From Cristatella mucedo (lineage: Eukaryota; Bryozoa; Phylactolaemata; Cristatellidae): DNA of 64,000 nt. Positions 1 through 24,600 of this stretch are shown here, piece after piece. The DNA is taken from the NCBI GenBank assembly GCA_009760855.2, contig WPIO01000014.1, forward strand, positions 1,329,001-1,393,000, written 5' to 3'. The first letter of the stretch is position 1, and every line of letters starts with the position of its first letter. The notes below the pieces were generated by a model. That model was not told the DNA's origin, searched no databases, and was given only the letters and a program-made list of their open reading frames with translations. The position numbers and the translations under genes are program-made.

Positions 1-2045
1 GCGGGTGGATTGAAAAGTATGTCAAGTTGTTGTGGTAATGGGCAATGTGGCCAAGATAACTGATAACAGACGGAAGTTATATTAGAAAGTGCAGTAGCAA
101 TCCTGAAAGAATCGATTGACATGGCTCAGTCGTTTTAGTGCTCTACCACTCAGCCAACCAACCAATTTTTTTTAGAGTGCATCACCTTTGAGATCATCCT
201 GGAAAGTCGGTAAGAATACGTACGCATAAATATGTATTAGCGAGCAGCTGATTCAATAGCCTTGTCAATGCAGTGCAAAAGAGCCTTGGCCTCTTTCACC
301 CCACTTGCTGAGGGCAGAACAGATTTGCCTGCTGTAGTTCTTGAACCTACGATCTTAGTCGTCAAGTGGGAGTATCCTACTCATGAGGCTAAGAGCTGGG
401 ACAAGAACCAATAGAGTTTCTCTAAGACTCGATCAATCTGGACGGTGGAACTTTCTCGAAGTACAGTATCCAGGTATTTGGACGGCATTAAACTGAGAAT
501 CTATCAAGCCCCTGGCAGACATTGTAGACGATGAAACTCAGTGCACCACGTGGTTATGCAGTTGTACGGCGTAGATTCATTTGTCGACCACAGACGCTCC
601 ATCATGCATATGGCTATGAACTAGTCTTCTGAATAATGAAATTACTTCTGCTGAGTTGTTCCTGTATTGGGCTTAAGCCCACAGCAGTTCCTCCTTTAAC
701 CTACACATTTTAATGTTTATTCTAAAGAGCTAATGTCCAACCGCAGCAATAAGGCACTGTAATAATAAGGCTTATTAAAATAATTGAACGCTTACACGTA
801 CTCATCATGAGAACGAGTGAGCAACCAATCATCCTTATTGTAAACAGGATGTACACGTTCCCGGCTGTTATGCTTGCCATTTAGGCAGTTCATCAATTCC
901 CAAACTTTCCGATCCAAGTCAAATGATACAAGCTATCATGTTTGCCAAAGCAGCCGAATATTGGAACCGGAACACAAATCTGTAATTCTATTATCAATAG
1001 ATTCTGGTTTCACACCCACTGCGGTCGGTCCTCTCGGTATTTGCATGAAATAAACCATATTGGCTCTTCAACACGATGGCCGCTGAGTGGTTCCCTGTCG
1101 ACGTACACAATCCTGCAGTGGTCTTTTTTCTTTGAAGCCCAGAATTTCCATTTCTCCACGTCGTAGCATACTTAATGTTATGTTTTTTACTAGGTTGACT
1201 TATACTAGGCTTCATGAAAATATAATCGGCACCTCGGTAACCAAATTGGATCGCATCAAAATTCAGCTCGGGTCGAATTCACGATATCCCCTACCTCTGT
1301 AAGTACTTTGAAGACCAAGATACAAAATAGTGGCGAATTTTTTCATGCTCACACCTACAGTGCAAACTTATGGACTCAAGTTCGCGAGATTTTCAGATTT
1401 GGGTTTCAACAACGTTTCAGTGGGACCGAAGAGTAGATAGTGAGATCATTTAAATGCCACTTTTTATATACTCTGGCTGGGTTTAGATTCGCCTGGGAAA
1501 CCTCATACAGTCATCTCATACGACAAGGTAATTGTTTGGCCTCATCGGCAGAATTCTTGATACTTATCTGGCCAGTAATACATTTAACGAAACATTTAGG
1601 TTTCTATGTTGTTCTGGCAAAGCTGATAAGCTTTGCGATTGCAGAAAAAAGGTATCAAAATTACCGATATCGCCGGGTGCTGCATACTCTACCGTATCGC
1701 TCACTTTTCAGCCTACGAAGACTTATGCTGAAAGATCCAGCGGTGCACTCGAAGTGAAACCCCCAAAGAGCTATGTCAGGCATGCAACGACTGAGGATGT
1801 GTCCACTACACGCTGAATAGTACGGGGGTCGTGCTAATTATATCAGCCCTTCAATTCTACATTTGCCTACGTCGTGGTATGCCGCTTGCACGCGTTCAAC
1901 TGGTTTAAGCTCCGTATTTCACGGCCGCGCCTCTTCGTTCAGAAAAATTTGATAGTGGTAGAGCGAGGGTATCTTTGGACTGGTATAGCTGCGGCCCAGT
2001 CAGTATTTGCTCCATGTACCCAGCCAGTATTTGCTACCAAGTATA
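1..2045. other. No recognisable gene
   Basis: Left flank of the Tigger remnant. Short open frames exist (for example 1532-1816 on the plus strand, 94 codons) but none resembles a known family, and neighbouring frames are full of stops. It may be old transposon sequence or intergenic DNA. I see no tRNA, microsatellite or retroelement tail here. Confidence 0.5.
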
Positions 2046-2918
2046 CAGTGGTGCCTTGACTTACGAGTTTACTTCATTCCGTGATGGAGCTCGAACTCAA
2101 ATTTCTCATGCGTCAAATCAATTTTCCACGTTGAATAGAACTGGGATGTCATTTTTGGAGCCCCCCAAAATACGATTTTTCATCATGTTTAAATTAAAAA
2201 ATGTGCTGATAAATAATGAATGTTGTACAGAAACAGAATATAATATAATGTGCTACAATAAAGTGTTTTTATTCAGTATAGCCTACAGCTGGAGTAGAAA
2301 GGCTTTAATGAATAACTGAATCTTATTCGCTGATTGTTGCACTTTTCGACACGCTTTCTTCACTTTCATCTGTAGGGGTTTCCGATAAATACCTGTGCAA
2401 CGAGGTCTGTTTCATCCTAGCTTCAGAATGTTTTTTTGAAAATGAGTTAGGCAAGAGTCAAAACTAGGTAAATCGCACGCCAAATTGCAACTTTCTCTGG
2501 ATATCTCATTTTAATGAAGTCTTCAAGTTTCTCCCACATGACCATCTTAAAATTTCCTTTACCTCACTTGTAGAGACAGCCTCCGCATCACCTATTTCCT
2601 GCTAAAACTTAGTGTGGTGCTGCATCTGTAGCTCCCTCAGCTTCTCCATTGTCAGTTCCTTTGAGTGCCCCTGGATGAGCTCGTTGATAAATAAAATAAA
2701 TAAATAAATCCTAGCTGATTAAACAGCCTCTTTTTGTATAGCGACAGAAGAGCCTTTACGGCTATCACCACCGCTTGCGGTGGCGATAAAGAATCGCCCA
2801 CCGCAGGAATCGAACCCGCGATCTCGGGACCTTCAATAATTTCTTTCTTTAATTCAACGCACATCGTCTTCTTCTTTTTCTTACCACTGTCCTTCGTACT
2901 CGCTTTCTTCTGATCCAA
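2046..2918 (-). mobile_element. Tigger/pogo-type DNA transposon remnant
   Basis: A terminal-inverted-repeat-like end starts at 2046 with CAGTGGTGCCTTGACTTACG, directly after a TA target dinucleotide, as in the Tigger branch of Tc1/mariner elements. On the minus strand, 2310-2686 translates to the C-terminal part of a Tigger transposase: GHSKELTMEKLRELQMQ, then SEVKEIL, MWEKLEDFIKM and, further on, MKQTSLHRYLSETP. One TAG stop (near 2600) and a frameshift (near 2540) break it. A second piece at 2832-2918 reads KKKKKTMCVELKKEIIE, like the start of the CENP-B-type DNA-binding domain. The middle of the transposase is missing, and a SINE-A copy (2687-2831) sits exactly between the pieces. The far end and second TIR are lost where LINE-A begins at 2919. 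Inactive. The family call rests on remembered Tigger features, not a search. Confidence 0.7.
2687..2831 (-). mobile_element. SINE-A copy, 5' truncated
   Basis: tRNA-derived SINE on the minus strand. The (TAAA)n run at 2687-2709 is the complement of its ATTT-type tail. Next come the complement of the conserved 3' hairpin (AGCTGATTAAACAGCCTC) and of the B box (GGTTCGATTCC, near 2805). The copy ends soon after the B box, so the A-box part is missing. It is inserted in the Tigger remnant. Confidence 0.8.
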
Positions 2919-5394
2919 GGCTTCGGCAGCTTTTGACACCATCGATCACAAAGTTCTTCTAGAGTGCCTCTCATCTCGCCTGGGCATCACTGGCACTGCT
3001 CTGCAGTGGTTCAGGTCCTATCTCAGTGAGAGACTCCAGAGTATTGACGTGAATAGACAAAGATCATCTGAAGTACCTCTGAAATATGGAGTACCTCAGG
3101 GCTCAGTGCTAGGTCCGGTTCTTTTCACGGTTTATACTCTCCCTCTTGCTGATGTGATTGCCAAGCATAAACTAGGCTTTCACTTCTATGCGGATGACAC
3201 TCAGTTGCACCTTTGCTTTGATCCCTCCCAGCCTTCGAGCACCTCAAATTCTCTCAACTCACTAGCTGCATGCATTGATGACATCCGCATATGGATGGCA
3301 GCAAATTTTCTAAAACTTAACAATGATAAAACTAACTTACTAGTTATGGGCAAACCCAGTGTGATCCAGAGATTGGAAAGGCTGACTCTCAAAATTGGCT
3401 GTGCCAGCATATCTCCAGTTGAATCAGCTCGAAATCTAGGTGTCATATTCCAAAGCGACCTCTCGTTAGACGACCGTATCAGCTCCACAGTCAAATCCAC
3501 CTATTTTCAGCTTCATAACATGCTAAAATTCGGGCTTGTTTAGATAAAGATACCACATCTAAGTTGGTCCATGCATTCGTGACATCCCGTCTCGACTTCT
3601 GCAACTCACTGCTTACTGGCCTACCAGCATGTGCGATCAGGCGATTGCAGCTGGTGCAAAACTCTGCAGCTAGGCTTGTCTGTCATGTGCGTCTCAGTTG
3701 CCCCATTACTCCACTTCTCGCCGACCTGCAATGGCTACCAGTCAAGCGACGGATTGACTACAAGGTTTTGTCGCTCACTTTTAGGTCCCTTCATTCTATG
3801 GCTCCAGCCTATCTTTCAGATAATAATAATAATAATAATATTGCACTTGATAAAGCGCCCTCAGAGAACTTAATCTCTTTCTAGGCGCTTTACATTTGCT
3901 GCAAAGTGATACACAATAGAATAGTAAGTAAAATCATGCTTGAAAAACAAACAAAATGAATAACATGGTTAGGGGTTACATGCACTGGGTCAGCATGCAA
4001 ATGTGGTTAGTGGCAGCATGAACAGTGTCAGCACGCATAAGCACATCGAGGACGAATCACAAGGACCCACTAAATGCTGTCCTAAATAGGTATGTTTTTA
4101 AGTTTCTTTTAAATGTGGTCAGGTCAGGGGATGTTCTGATGCAGGTCGGGAGGGAGTTCCAGGCTGTGGGAGCATACGAGCTAAATACACGGTCTCCAAA
4201 GGATTTAAGGTTTGTACGAGGTATTTCTAGACTGTTGGATTCCGAAAAGCGAGTGGTACGATGCTTTGCCTGATGGGGTAGTATATCTGAAAGATAGGCT
4301 GGAGCCAAAGAATGAAGAGACCTAAAAGTGAGCGACAAAACCTTGAAGTCAATCCGTTGCTTGACTGGTAACCAGTGCAGGTCGGCGAGAAGTGGAGTAA
4401 TGTGGCAACTGCGACGCTCACGACAGACAAGCCTAGCTGCAGAGTTTTGCACCAGCTGCAATCGCCTGATCGCACGTGCTGGTAGGCCAGTAAGCAGTGA
4501 GTTGCAGAAGTCGAGACGAGATGTCACGAATGCATGGACCAACTTGGACGTGGTATCCTTATCTAAACAAGCCCTAATTTTAGCAATGTTATGAAGCTGA
4601 AAATAGGCTGATTTGACTGTGGAGCTGATGTGGTCGTCTAACGAGAGGTCGCTTTGGAATATGACACCTAGATTTCGAGCTGATGCAACTGGAGATATGC
4701 TGGCAGAGCCAATTTTGAAAGTCAGCCTTTCCAATTTCTGAATAACACTAGGTTTGCCCATAACTAGTAAGTTAGTTTTATCATCGTTTAGTTTTAGAAA
4801 ATTTGCTGCCATCCATGATCGGATGTCATCAATGCATGCAGCAAGTGAGTTGAGAGAATTTGAGGTGCTCGAAGGCTGGGAGGGATCAAAGCAAAGGTAC
4901 AACCGAGTGTCAAAGCAAAGGTACAACAGATATACTACCCCATCAGGCCAAGCACCGTAGCACCCGCTTTTCGGAATCCAACAGTCTAGAAATACCTCGT
5001 ACAAACCTTAAATCCTTTGGAGACCGTGCATTTAGTTCGTATGCTCCCACAGCGTGGAACTCCCTCCCGACCTGCGTCAGAACATCCCCTGACCTGACCA
5101 CATTTAAAAGGAACCTAAAAACACACCTATTTAGGACAGCATTTAGTGGGTCCCTGTGATTCGTCCTTGATGTGCTTATGCGTGCTGACACCGTGCATGC
5201 TGCCACTAACCACATTTGCATGCTGACCCTGTGCATGTCATCCCTAACCATATTATTCATTTGGTATGTTGTTCAAGCATGATTTTACTTACCATTCAAT
5301 TGCATTTCACTTGGCAGCAAATGTAAAGCGATTAGCGAGATTAAGTTCTCTGAGGGCACTTTATCAAGTGAATTATTATTATTATTATTATTAA
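2919..5394 (+). mobile_element. LINE-A copy (outer), split by nested LINE
   Basis: Non-LTR retrotransposon of the CR1/L2-like group, 5' truncated. The first part, 2919-3820, encodes RT from AAFDTIDHKVLLE through YGVPQGSVLGPVLF (fingers/palm) and YADDTQ (catalytic Asp pair) to the thumb and C-terminal region. The second part, 4929-5394, continues exactly where the first stops and runs through the conserved 3' UTR to a (TTA)n tail at about 5374-5394. A one-base deletion near 3530, before ATGCTAAAATTCGG, shifts the frame and creates the stop at 3541. A minus-strand LINE-A copy (3821-4928) interrupts the element. Dead copy. Confidence 0.85.
3821..4928 (-). mobile_element. LINE-A copy (inner, nested), 5' truncated
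   Basis: On the minus strand this copy runs from the RT palm (LYLCFDPSQPSS) to the end of the ORF (TAFSGSL, stop near 4057), then through the 3' UTR to (TTA)n, seen as (AAT)n at 3821-3840. The coding part is open without stops, so it is young. The 5' end shows a small duplication: CAAAGCAAAGGTACAAC occurs twice, near 4887 and 4911. The pentamer CAGAT occurs on both sides of the element and is a possible target-site duplication. It is inserted in the opposite direction in the outer LINE-A, so 3821-4285 and 4929-5394 form a long inverted repeat. Confidence 0.85.
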
Positions 5395-5790
5395 GGCTGC
5401 AAAAACGAAGTTTCACAAAATAACTGCAAACACAAATGCGAGCACAACACTAATTCTTTCACTGTGAGCTAACCATTTAAAGTGAATGAGTTAACGTTAA
5501 CGACAGTTAACGAGACGCTGGATGCTGGGCGGATGTTGCGGCGTTTCACTGTTTCAGTTTCACTATGGCGTTTGCTGCACCAACTAGCGGTGGGATGTCC
5601 GAAGCTGGCTCGTAACCAGAATTTTAGCTCTCAACTCAAAGCAAAAATCGGCCGAGAGACGGCTCGTATCTCAAAAAACTCGCTAGTTGGGAGGCTCCTA
5701 GGGTCAAGGTAACACTGTAAGTCATTTAGCGAGCAATCAAACCTACGACCTGCAACAGATTCGCAACGCCTACCCTGTAACTATGAACCC
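5395..5790. other. Unassigned spacer
   Basis: Between the LINE-A tail and a SINE-A. I see no convincing reading frame, repeat or RNA here. Confidence 0.4.
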
Positions 5791-5968
5791 GGTGAGCCGT
5801 GATGGTTCACGACCTCGGTCCCGAGATCGTAGGTTCGATTCCTGCGGTGGGCGATCCTTTATCGCCACTGTAAGCGGTGGCGATAGCCGCAAAGGCTATC
5901 TTATTTTTAAAGGCTCTTTCGTCGCTATATAAAAAGAGGCTGTTTAATCAGCTAGGATTTATTTATAA
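5791..5968 (+). mobile_element. SINE-A copy
   Basis: tRNA-like head with a B box (GGTTCGATTCCTGC near 5832), the body CCACTGTAAGCGGTGG, then AAAAGAGGCTGTTTAATCAG and a short ATTT tail. An internal AAAGGCT motif is duplicated (5891-5914), unlike the other copies. Confidence 0.8.
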
Positions 5969-6796
5969 GCGCCAAAGCTCATTACACAACTTAAATGTCA
6001 AATTGCAACTCATTGCACAGCTCAATGCACGTTTTTGCACAACTGGATTCTCTACTATCTTTTTTCCGGACGGCGTTTGGGAGACGGTGGTGAAACTTGT
6101 GTCTGCTAAATCGGTCAGATTATGTATGACACGGCTAGAGATTACTAGCGGATCTTGAATTATTGCGATAAGCAACCGGATGCGTCATAATCTAAGGTTT
6201 AGATGTCACGAAAAGCCCATTTGTATTAGTTAGTCAGCTTTACTTTGGGTTTCGATCTAATGAGCCGTACGCTATGGCTCTGCCATACATACCCACGTGC
6301 ACCCGTCGCGGAGGCTGCCGAATTAAAATGCTCGTCATTAAAATGGACTCGCTATATTAACATACGGCGCTCGGGTTGCTGCAGCGTTCTGCTACCGGCG
6401 GCATACCTGCTTGTACCGGAGCAACTAATACGACTAATTAGCCTTTTCGCGGGCGCCAGCTCCAATAGTATTACTCCATGGCCTAGCAGCCGTTTCGCGC
6501 GCAGTGTCTGTGGCGAAGGACTGGTCCGACTCACAGCACGTACGCGACGACAGCCGCCGCCTGCCGCCACCAGACGCGGTCTGGGAGGGCGCCTGACCGG
6601 AAGCCTCTCTTACTTGCGTTGATTTTCGCGCGTCTATAAAAAATGGCTAAAGTGGCCAAAGATTTCTCAAAGTTTATTTTTAATACCCTCCAAGATGGCT
6701 CGCGTGCGATAGCTGTCCTTTCTGAAAGGTCATGGCCGGGACGGACTGGACTGGGAGGTAGCTCCGCGTACGCCCTCGTCTGGGCCCCATCCGATA
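5969..6796 (+). promoter_or_regulatory. Upstream region of the syntrophin gene
   Basis: CpG content rises from about 6290 and stays high through the first coding exon, as expected for a promoter region. A TATAAAAAA motif lies at 6635-6643, about 155 bp before the ATG, and could place transcription start near 6665. The small open frames here (for example 6245-6622) are in GC-rich DNA and not recognised. The actual start site is inferred. Confidence 0.3.
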
Positions 6797-20195
<13,399 letters not shown>

Positions 20196-20872
20196 TACGC
20201 AGTGTCATGCAAGCGAGCGCCAGCATCGCCGCCATCGTTGTCGTCGTCGGAATCGTCGGCGTCATCGAACACAGCTGAAGTGGCAACGGCTGAAGAAGCC
20301 GCAGAACCGAACTGAGCTGTTTGCTCCTCTCGCAGCGAACCAGCTTCGATCGCTGTGTCGGGCGCTGCGGAGGCGTCTTGGCCGGACGATGCTTGCTTGC
20401 CAGTGGTGGTCCTCAGCACGCAGCCACGTTGTCGCCTGGTGTAACACAGCGACGCTAGTCACGCTCTTAGCAAATGCCTGTTCCAGCCCAACGTGCCAAC
20501 GTGGCGCCGTCGCCTGTGGGCTAGCAGCTCACAAAGGTAGCCTGCCGTTCGGCAGCTGCGGCGCTGCACTGTCGGTCGGGCCGCGTGCACACAGCCGGGC
20601 TTTGGCGAGCAAAGGCCGCGCTCGCACAGGGCGGCGCCGGACAGCAGCCAGCTTGTCCGGAGCCACCCTGTCCTCGAGTGTAGACCAGGCAACGACTGCC
20701 GATTTATCGTACTAGTATTTATTTATTGCAGCAGAAGAATTGTTTTTGTTATACAGAGAAATACACGGGGCAAGTGTCTCGCCATCCATCATCCGCACGT
20801 GCGCGTCTGCTTTCGCCCACGGGAAGAGGCCCGCAGTTCGCGGGCACGGGGTCGCGGCGGCAGCGGCGCCGC
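20196..20872. other. Convergent 3' UTR interval
   Basis: The space between the syntrophin and MCAT stop codons. It is GC-rich with no recognisable protein. The minus-strand Asp-rich frame (20066-20419) lies antisense to syntrophin exon 6 and is not supported. I find no AATAAA on the plus strand here. Confidence 0.6.
20718..20727 (-). terminator. MCAT polyadenylation signal
   Basis: Two overlapping AATAAA hexamers on the minus strand, about 150 bp after the MCAT stop codon. Use of either is inferred. Confidence 0.6.
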
Positions 20873-21268
20873 TCACACTTCGACATTCTTGTACGCCGCA
20901 AACGCCTTGCGATTGACCAAGCGCAGTATGGCGCCCAGCTGGCGTCCCGGCCCCACCTCGTACGTGGTTGGGAATCGTGTCCCCTGCGCACGCTCGTACA
21001 CGGTGTGCAGCGTCTGCTCCCACTTGACGGGCTTTTGTATTTGCTGCGGCAGCAGCTTCTTGATTGCCTTGACGGTCGAGTACTGGCGTCCGTCCACGTT
21101 GGAGTGCACGGGCAGCACGGGCACCACCACGGGCAGCCGCTCCAGGGCGACGGCCACGGCCTCAGCGGCCGCCGCCATGAGCGGGGTGTGGAACGCACCG
21201 CTCACGGGCAGCTGCTTGACCCGGTACAGCTTGAACTCCTTTGCATTGTCACGGACGAAGTCCAGCGC
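20873..21268 (-). CDS. MCAT: MCAT exon 4
   Basis: The acceptor on the minus strand is CTTTTGCAG|GCGCTG (phase 0). It encodes ALDFVRDNAKEFKLYRVKQL, then LPVSGAFHTPLM with the catalytic His, the KPVKWEQTLHTVYER block and YEVGPGRQLGAIL, ending KNVEV and stop. Confidence 0.93.
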   Translation of the reverse strand, partial: ALDFVRDNAKEFKLYRVKQLPVSGAFHTPLMAAAAEAVAVALERLPVVVPVLPVHSNVDGRQYSTVKAIKKLLPQQIQKPVKWEQTLHTVYERAQGTRFPTTYEVGPGRQLGAILRLVNRKAFAAYKNVEV

Positions 21269-21591
21269 CTGCAAAAGACCAGAGGCTGATGCCGCGCTGC
21301 CCTCGAACATCCGGGCCTCCTCTGCGCCTGCCGCCGCTCGGCTGCTGCCAGTTCCGGGCACTTTGCTCAGCGAGTGCAGTCGTGGCAGTCGCTGAGATGG
21401 GCCTTCCACCTCGCCGAGCGTTCACAGCGGCTGTCAAGATTCGCGGCATGACGCGCCGACCCAGTGCTAAGGTGCACCCGATATACGATGAATAACTAAG
21501 AGCATATATATATATATATATATAAAACTAAGAGTATATATATATATACTCTTAGTTATTCATTTATATATATATATATATATAACTAAGA

Positions 21592-21641
<50 letters not shown>

Positions 21642-24600
21642 TCTTAGTTATTCATTCATCAACATATGGGGGAAATGTCCTACGGGGGAGCCACCACTGC
21701 TAGCCATCGCGTCTGATCCAAGTCTGCGATTAGAGACTGTCTGCCATGGTGGCTTGCCAGAAATTTAACTAGCTCCGTGGTTCTGTCTACGCTCGACTGC
21801 TGCAATTCTGTTTTGGCTTGGCTGCCAAAAAAGCCATTAAGCCTGTGCAGCTGGTGACGAACACGGCTGCAGTGCTAGTCAACAAATCCCACAGGTTCAG
21901 CCATGCATCTCAATTGCTGGAGCTGAGATGGCTTCCGGTCTATCAACCGATACAGAGCAAAATTCTTACTTTGACCGAAAGGCCCGCCGTGGCTTGGTCC
22001 CTTCATACCTAGCTAAACTGCTGCACCAGTTTCAGCCTCCTCAGGCCCTCTAGGGACAATATATTAGCTGTTCCATTCCTATGCTTAAAGACTGTTTCGA
22101 CAGAAGCTTTTGCTCCACTGGTGTTACTCTGCCCTGCAGGTGCCAATTTTGACTCTGTCTAAGCCGAATTAATGGCAATTCCATGGGATCAACCACACCC
22201 CCAGGACACAGATCAGTGGTCCTTTGCTTTAATTTGCTTGCACTGGGAGGATACACTGACTAGGAAGCCATTCTGTCGGCATGCTGCCCGGCGTATCCTT
22301 CTGGCTACAGCAAACGTCTAAGCTCCGCATGGAGACTGACTCCCCACTCGGGGGGGGGGGGGTGCGTCCCCCCCCCCCGAAGCTGTGATTGTCTTGTTAT
22401 TATTCTTGCTGTCACCTAAAAGACAGGAAGTACTTGATCCAGTCCGGCTCTCACTTTAACCTCAGGTCGCTGGCATGCTGCTACAGCCACTCAACCTCAC
22501 TGCTGCCCCACCGCGCCCCCTGCAGGACAAGGCAAGGAATGTACGTTTCTCTCCAACTGAGCGACTGCCGTTTTCTTTACTTCTGCTATCTTCATTCACT
22601 TCCACACCGCCGTGCTGCACGACAGGCACGTCGGCCGGCAACTGCAAACGCCGCATGCAGGAAGCACTGTGCGCAGGAAAATGCCTCTCCCGCAAAACTG
22701 CTACCACTCGAAAAGAGTGGCAGAGAGGCTCGAGACTAAGAACGCTCGGAGAATGGTGATGCATCGAGACCAGAGGAATCTCTCGCCCGGTCGGGATTCC
22801 GAGTTAAGAGATCAACAGTGCGCAGCTACAGCGGAGAATCCACGCTTCCCCGCTGTGGCTGTGCACGAAAGCAGCGCGTGATGCATGTGACCAAATGGGC
22901 ACCGACACAAGGGACGCAGACATAAGGGCCATGCCCAAGCCTTTGACGCCTGCAGACGGCAGACCCTGACGTTTTGCAAGGACGATGCGGGACAACAGGC
23001 TGAGCGCATGCGGGAGCCTGCCCGGTCCGACCGGACACCCGGAACGCGTTATCGACGAGGAAAGGCGCGATGCTCGATCGCTCAGAATGTCGTGGCAGCC
23101 AGCTCTGCACGGACCGGTAGTCCTGGGTGGGGGGGGGGAGGAAGGCGAGCAGAGCAATGTGCGGCTGAGCACAATCCGTCGGACAGAGCGGCTGCACAAT
23201 GCGCAGATTCAAAGTTCTCACAAGGAACCTGCGGTTCGCGCCGGCCCAGGCCACGCTCGCCAGTAACGAGTGAGCGACCAGCAAAGCGGCCGTGTTCCAA
23301 GAAGTGCAGAAGCAGCAGCGACGACACGTCAGCAGGATGACGTGCAACACTTCTGCAGACAGAACTGCAGACAGACATAGCGTGCGCGAGGTGCTCGTCC
23401 GCCACGTCAGGGCACCGAGCCAGCCAGCCAGCGGCGGCAGCAGCAGCTTGCACTGCCCTCGCTCAGCAGTCGGTGGCTATTGATCGGTGTCGGCACTTGG
23501 CGCGGCGACTACCTGCAGGCGGTAACCCGAGCAGGCAGCTGGCAACGTCGAAACACGGGTGGCCACTTCACTAGAATTCATACCTCCCCAAAGCGAGAGA
23601 GAGCTGCCTGCGTTGCTCACCTGCTGATGGCCACCGATGACCTTGCATTCCGGTGCCAAGTAGTTGGCTATGGCACACACCGGCTCGACCTGTGCCTCGT
23701 CTGCTACGTCGGCAGCGTCGTCTGCTACGTCAGCATCGTCGGCTGTTCCCTGCTGCTGCCGGCGGCAGTACTCGCGGGCCGCGTGCATGGCGAGCCCCAG
23801 CTGCGAGTCGTACTCCTGGAACACGGTCATGAGACCGCTCGGTGTCGCCTCCGAGCACCGCTGCATGGCCTCGGCTCGTATCCGGATCAGCTCGAGCGCT
23901 AAAACCGACACGTGACGCTGTGAAGCACCGTTTGTGCACGAGGACTTCGGCATTTTGAGCCGAGCACTGAAGGCTAGGGAGTTTGCAGAAGGCAGTAGCA
24001 GCATTACTAGCAACTCTTAACAGTTCAGTCATGGCACGCCCCCAGTTACGGCGGTGATCTGCTGCTCAACGCCTCACTGCCAGCGTGGCTGGCTAGCTGG
24101 CGTGCAGCGCAGACGTGCCTCTCATGCAGGCATTGAACACGGCGTACGGTGACGACAGCAATCGATGGACTCACGTGCGTCTCGTGCATGCGAATCGCCC
24201 TCGTGTGCTAGCATTTTGCTCCGCCTACCTAGTCGCCTACCACCCACCCACCTCCATCGGGGTAAGAGGGAGGCCGGCGGTGAGAAAGGGCAGAGACCAG
24301 CCAACTGCATGGGCTACCATCGATTACACTGCCTCCCCTCAATACTTTTTCAGTGTGCATTGGCCGAAGATCTCATAGGCCAATTAGCATGCGGGCAAAG
24401 TCTGCCTTGCCTTTTACCTAAGAGTGGTAATCTTAGTTTAGCAGCTGCACCTAATGAAATGCACCTATTGCTGGTCCTAATGAAAACGTTGCTCAGATGC
24501 AGAGTCAAAGTAACTCATTTGCTGCTGCTTTAACGACCCTCAGCAAAGGCCTGCAGCACAATTTTGCAGTAACATGATTGCTTTTACTATTATCTATGTA

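Larger units (their letters stand above)
21269..23620 (-). other. MCAT intron 3
   Basis: A 2.35-kb intron. It contains a TA palindrome cluster, a LINE-B remnant and a G/C hairpin. The open frames at 22389-23480 on both strands resemble nothing known, and their GC-rich overlap suggests chance. Confidence 0.7.

Noticed and set aside
2652-2942. 96-codon minus-strand frame taken as one protein
   Set aside because: It is a patchwork: antisense LINE at one end, Tigger N-terminus in the middle, SINE at the other end.
3821-5394. Snap-back (foldback) origin of the LINE inverted repeat
   Set aside because: The outer LINE resumes in exact register after the inner copy, so nested insertion explains it better.
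22389-23480. Many frames of 60-170 codons in MCAT intron 3
   Set aside because: GC-rich, on both strands, with no motif and no splice support.
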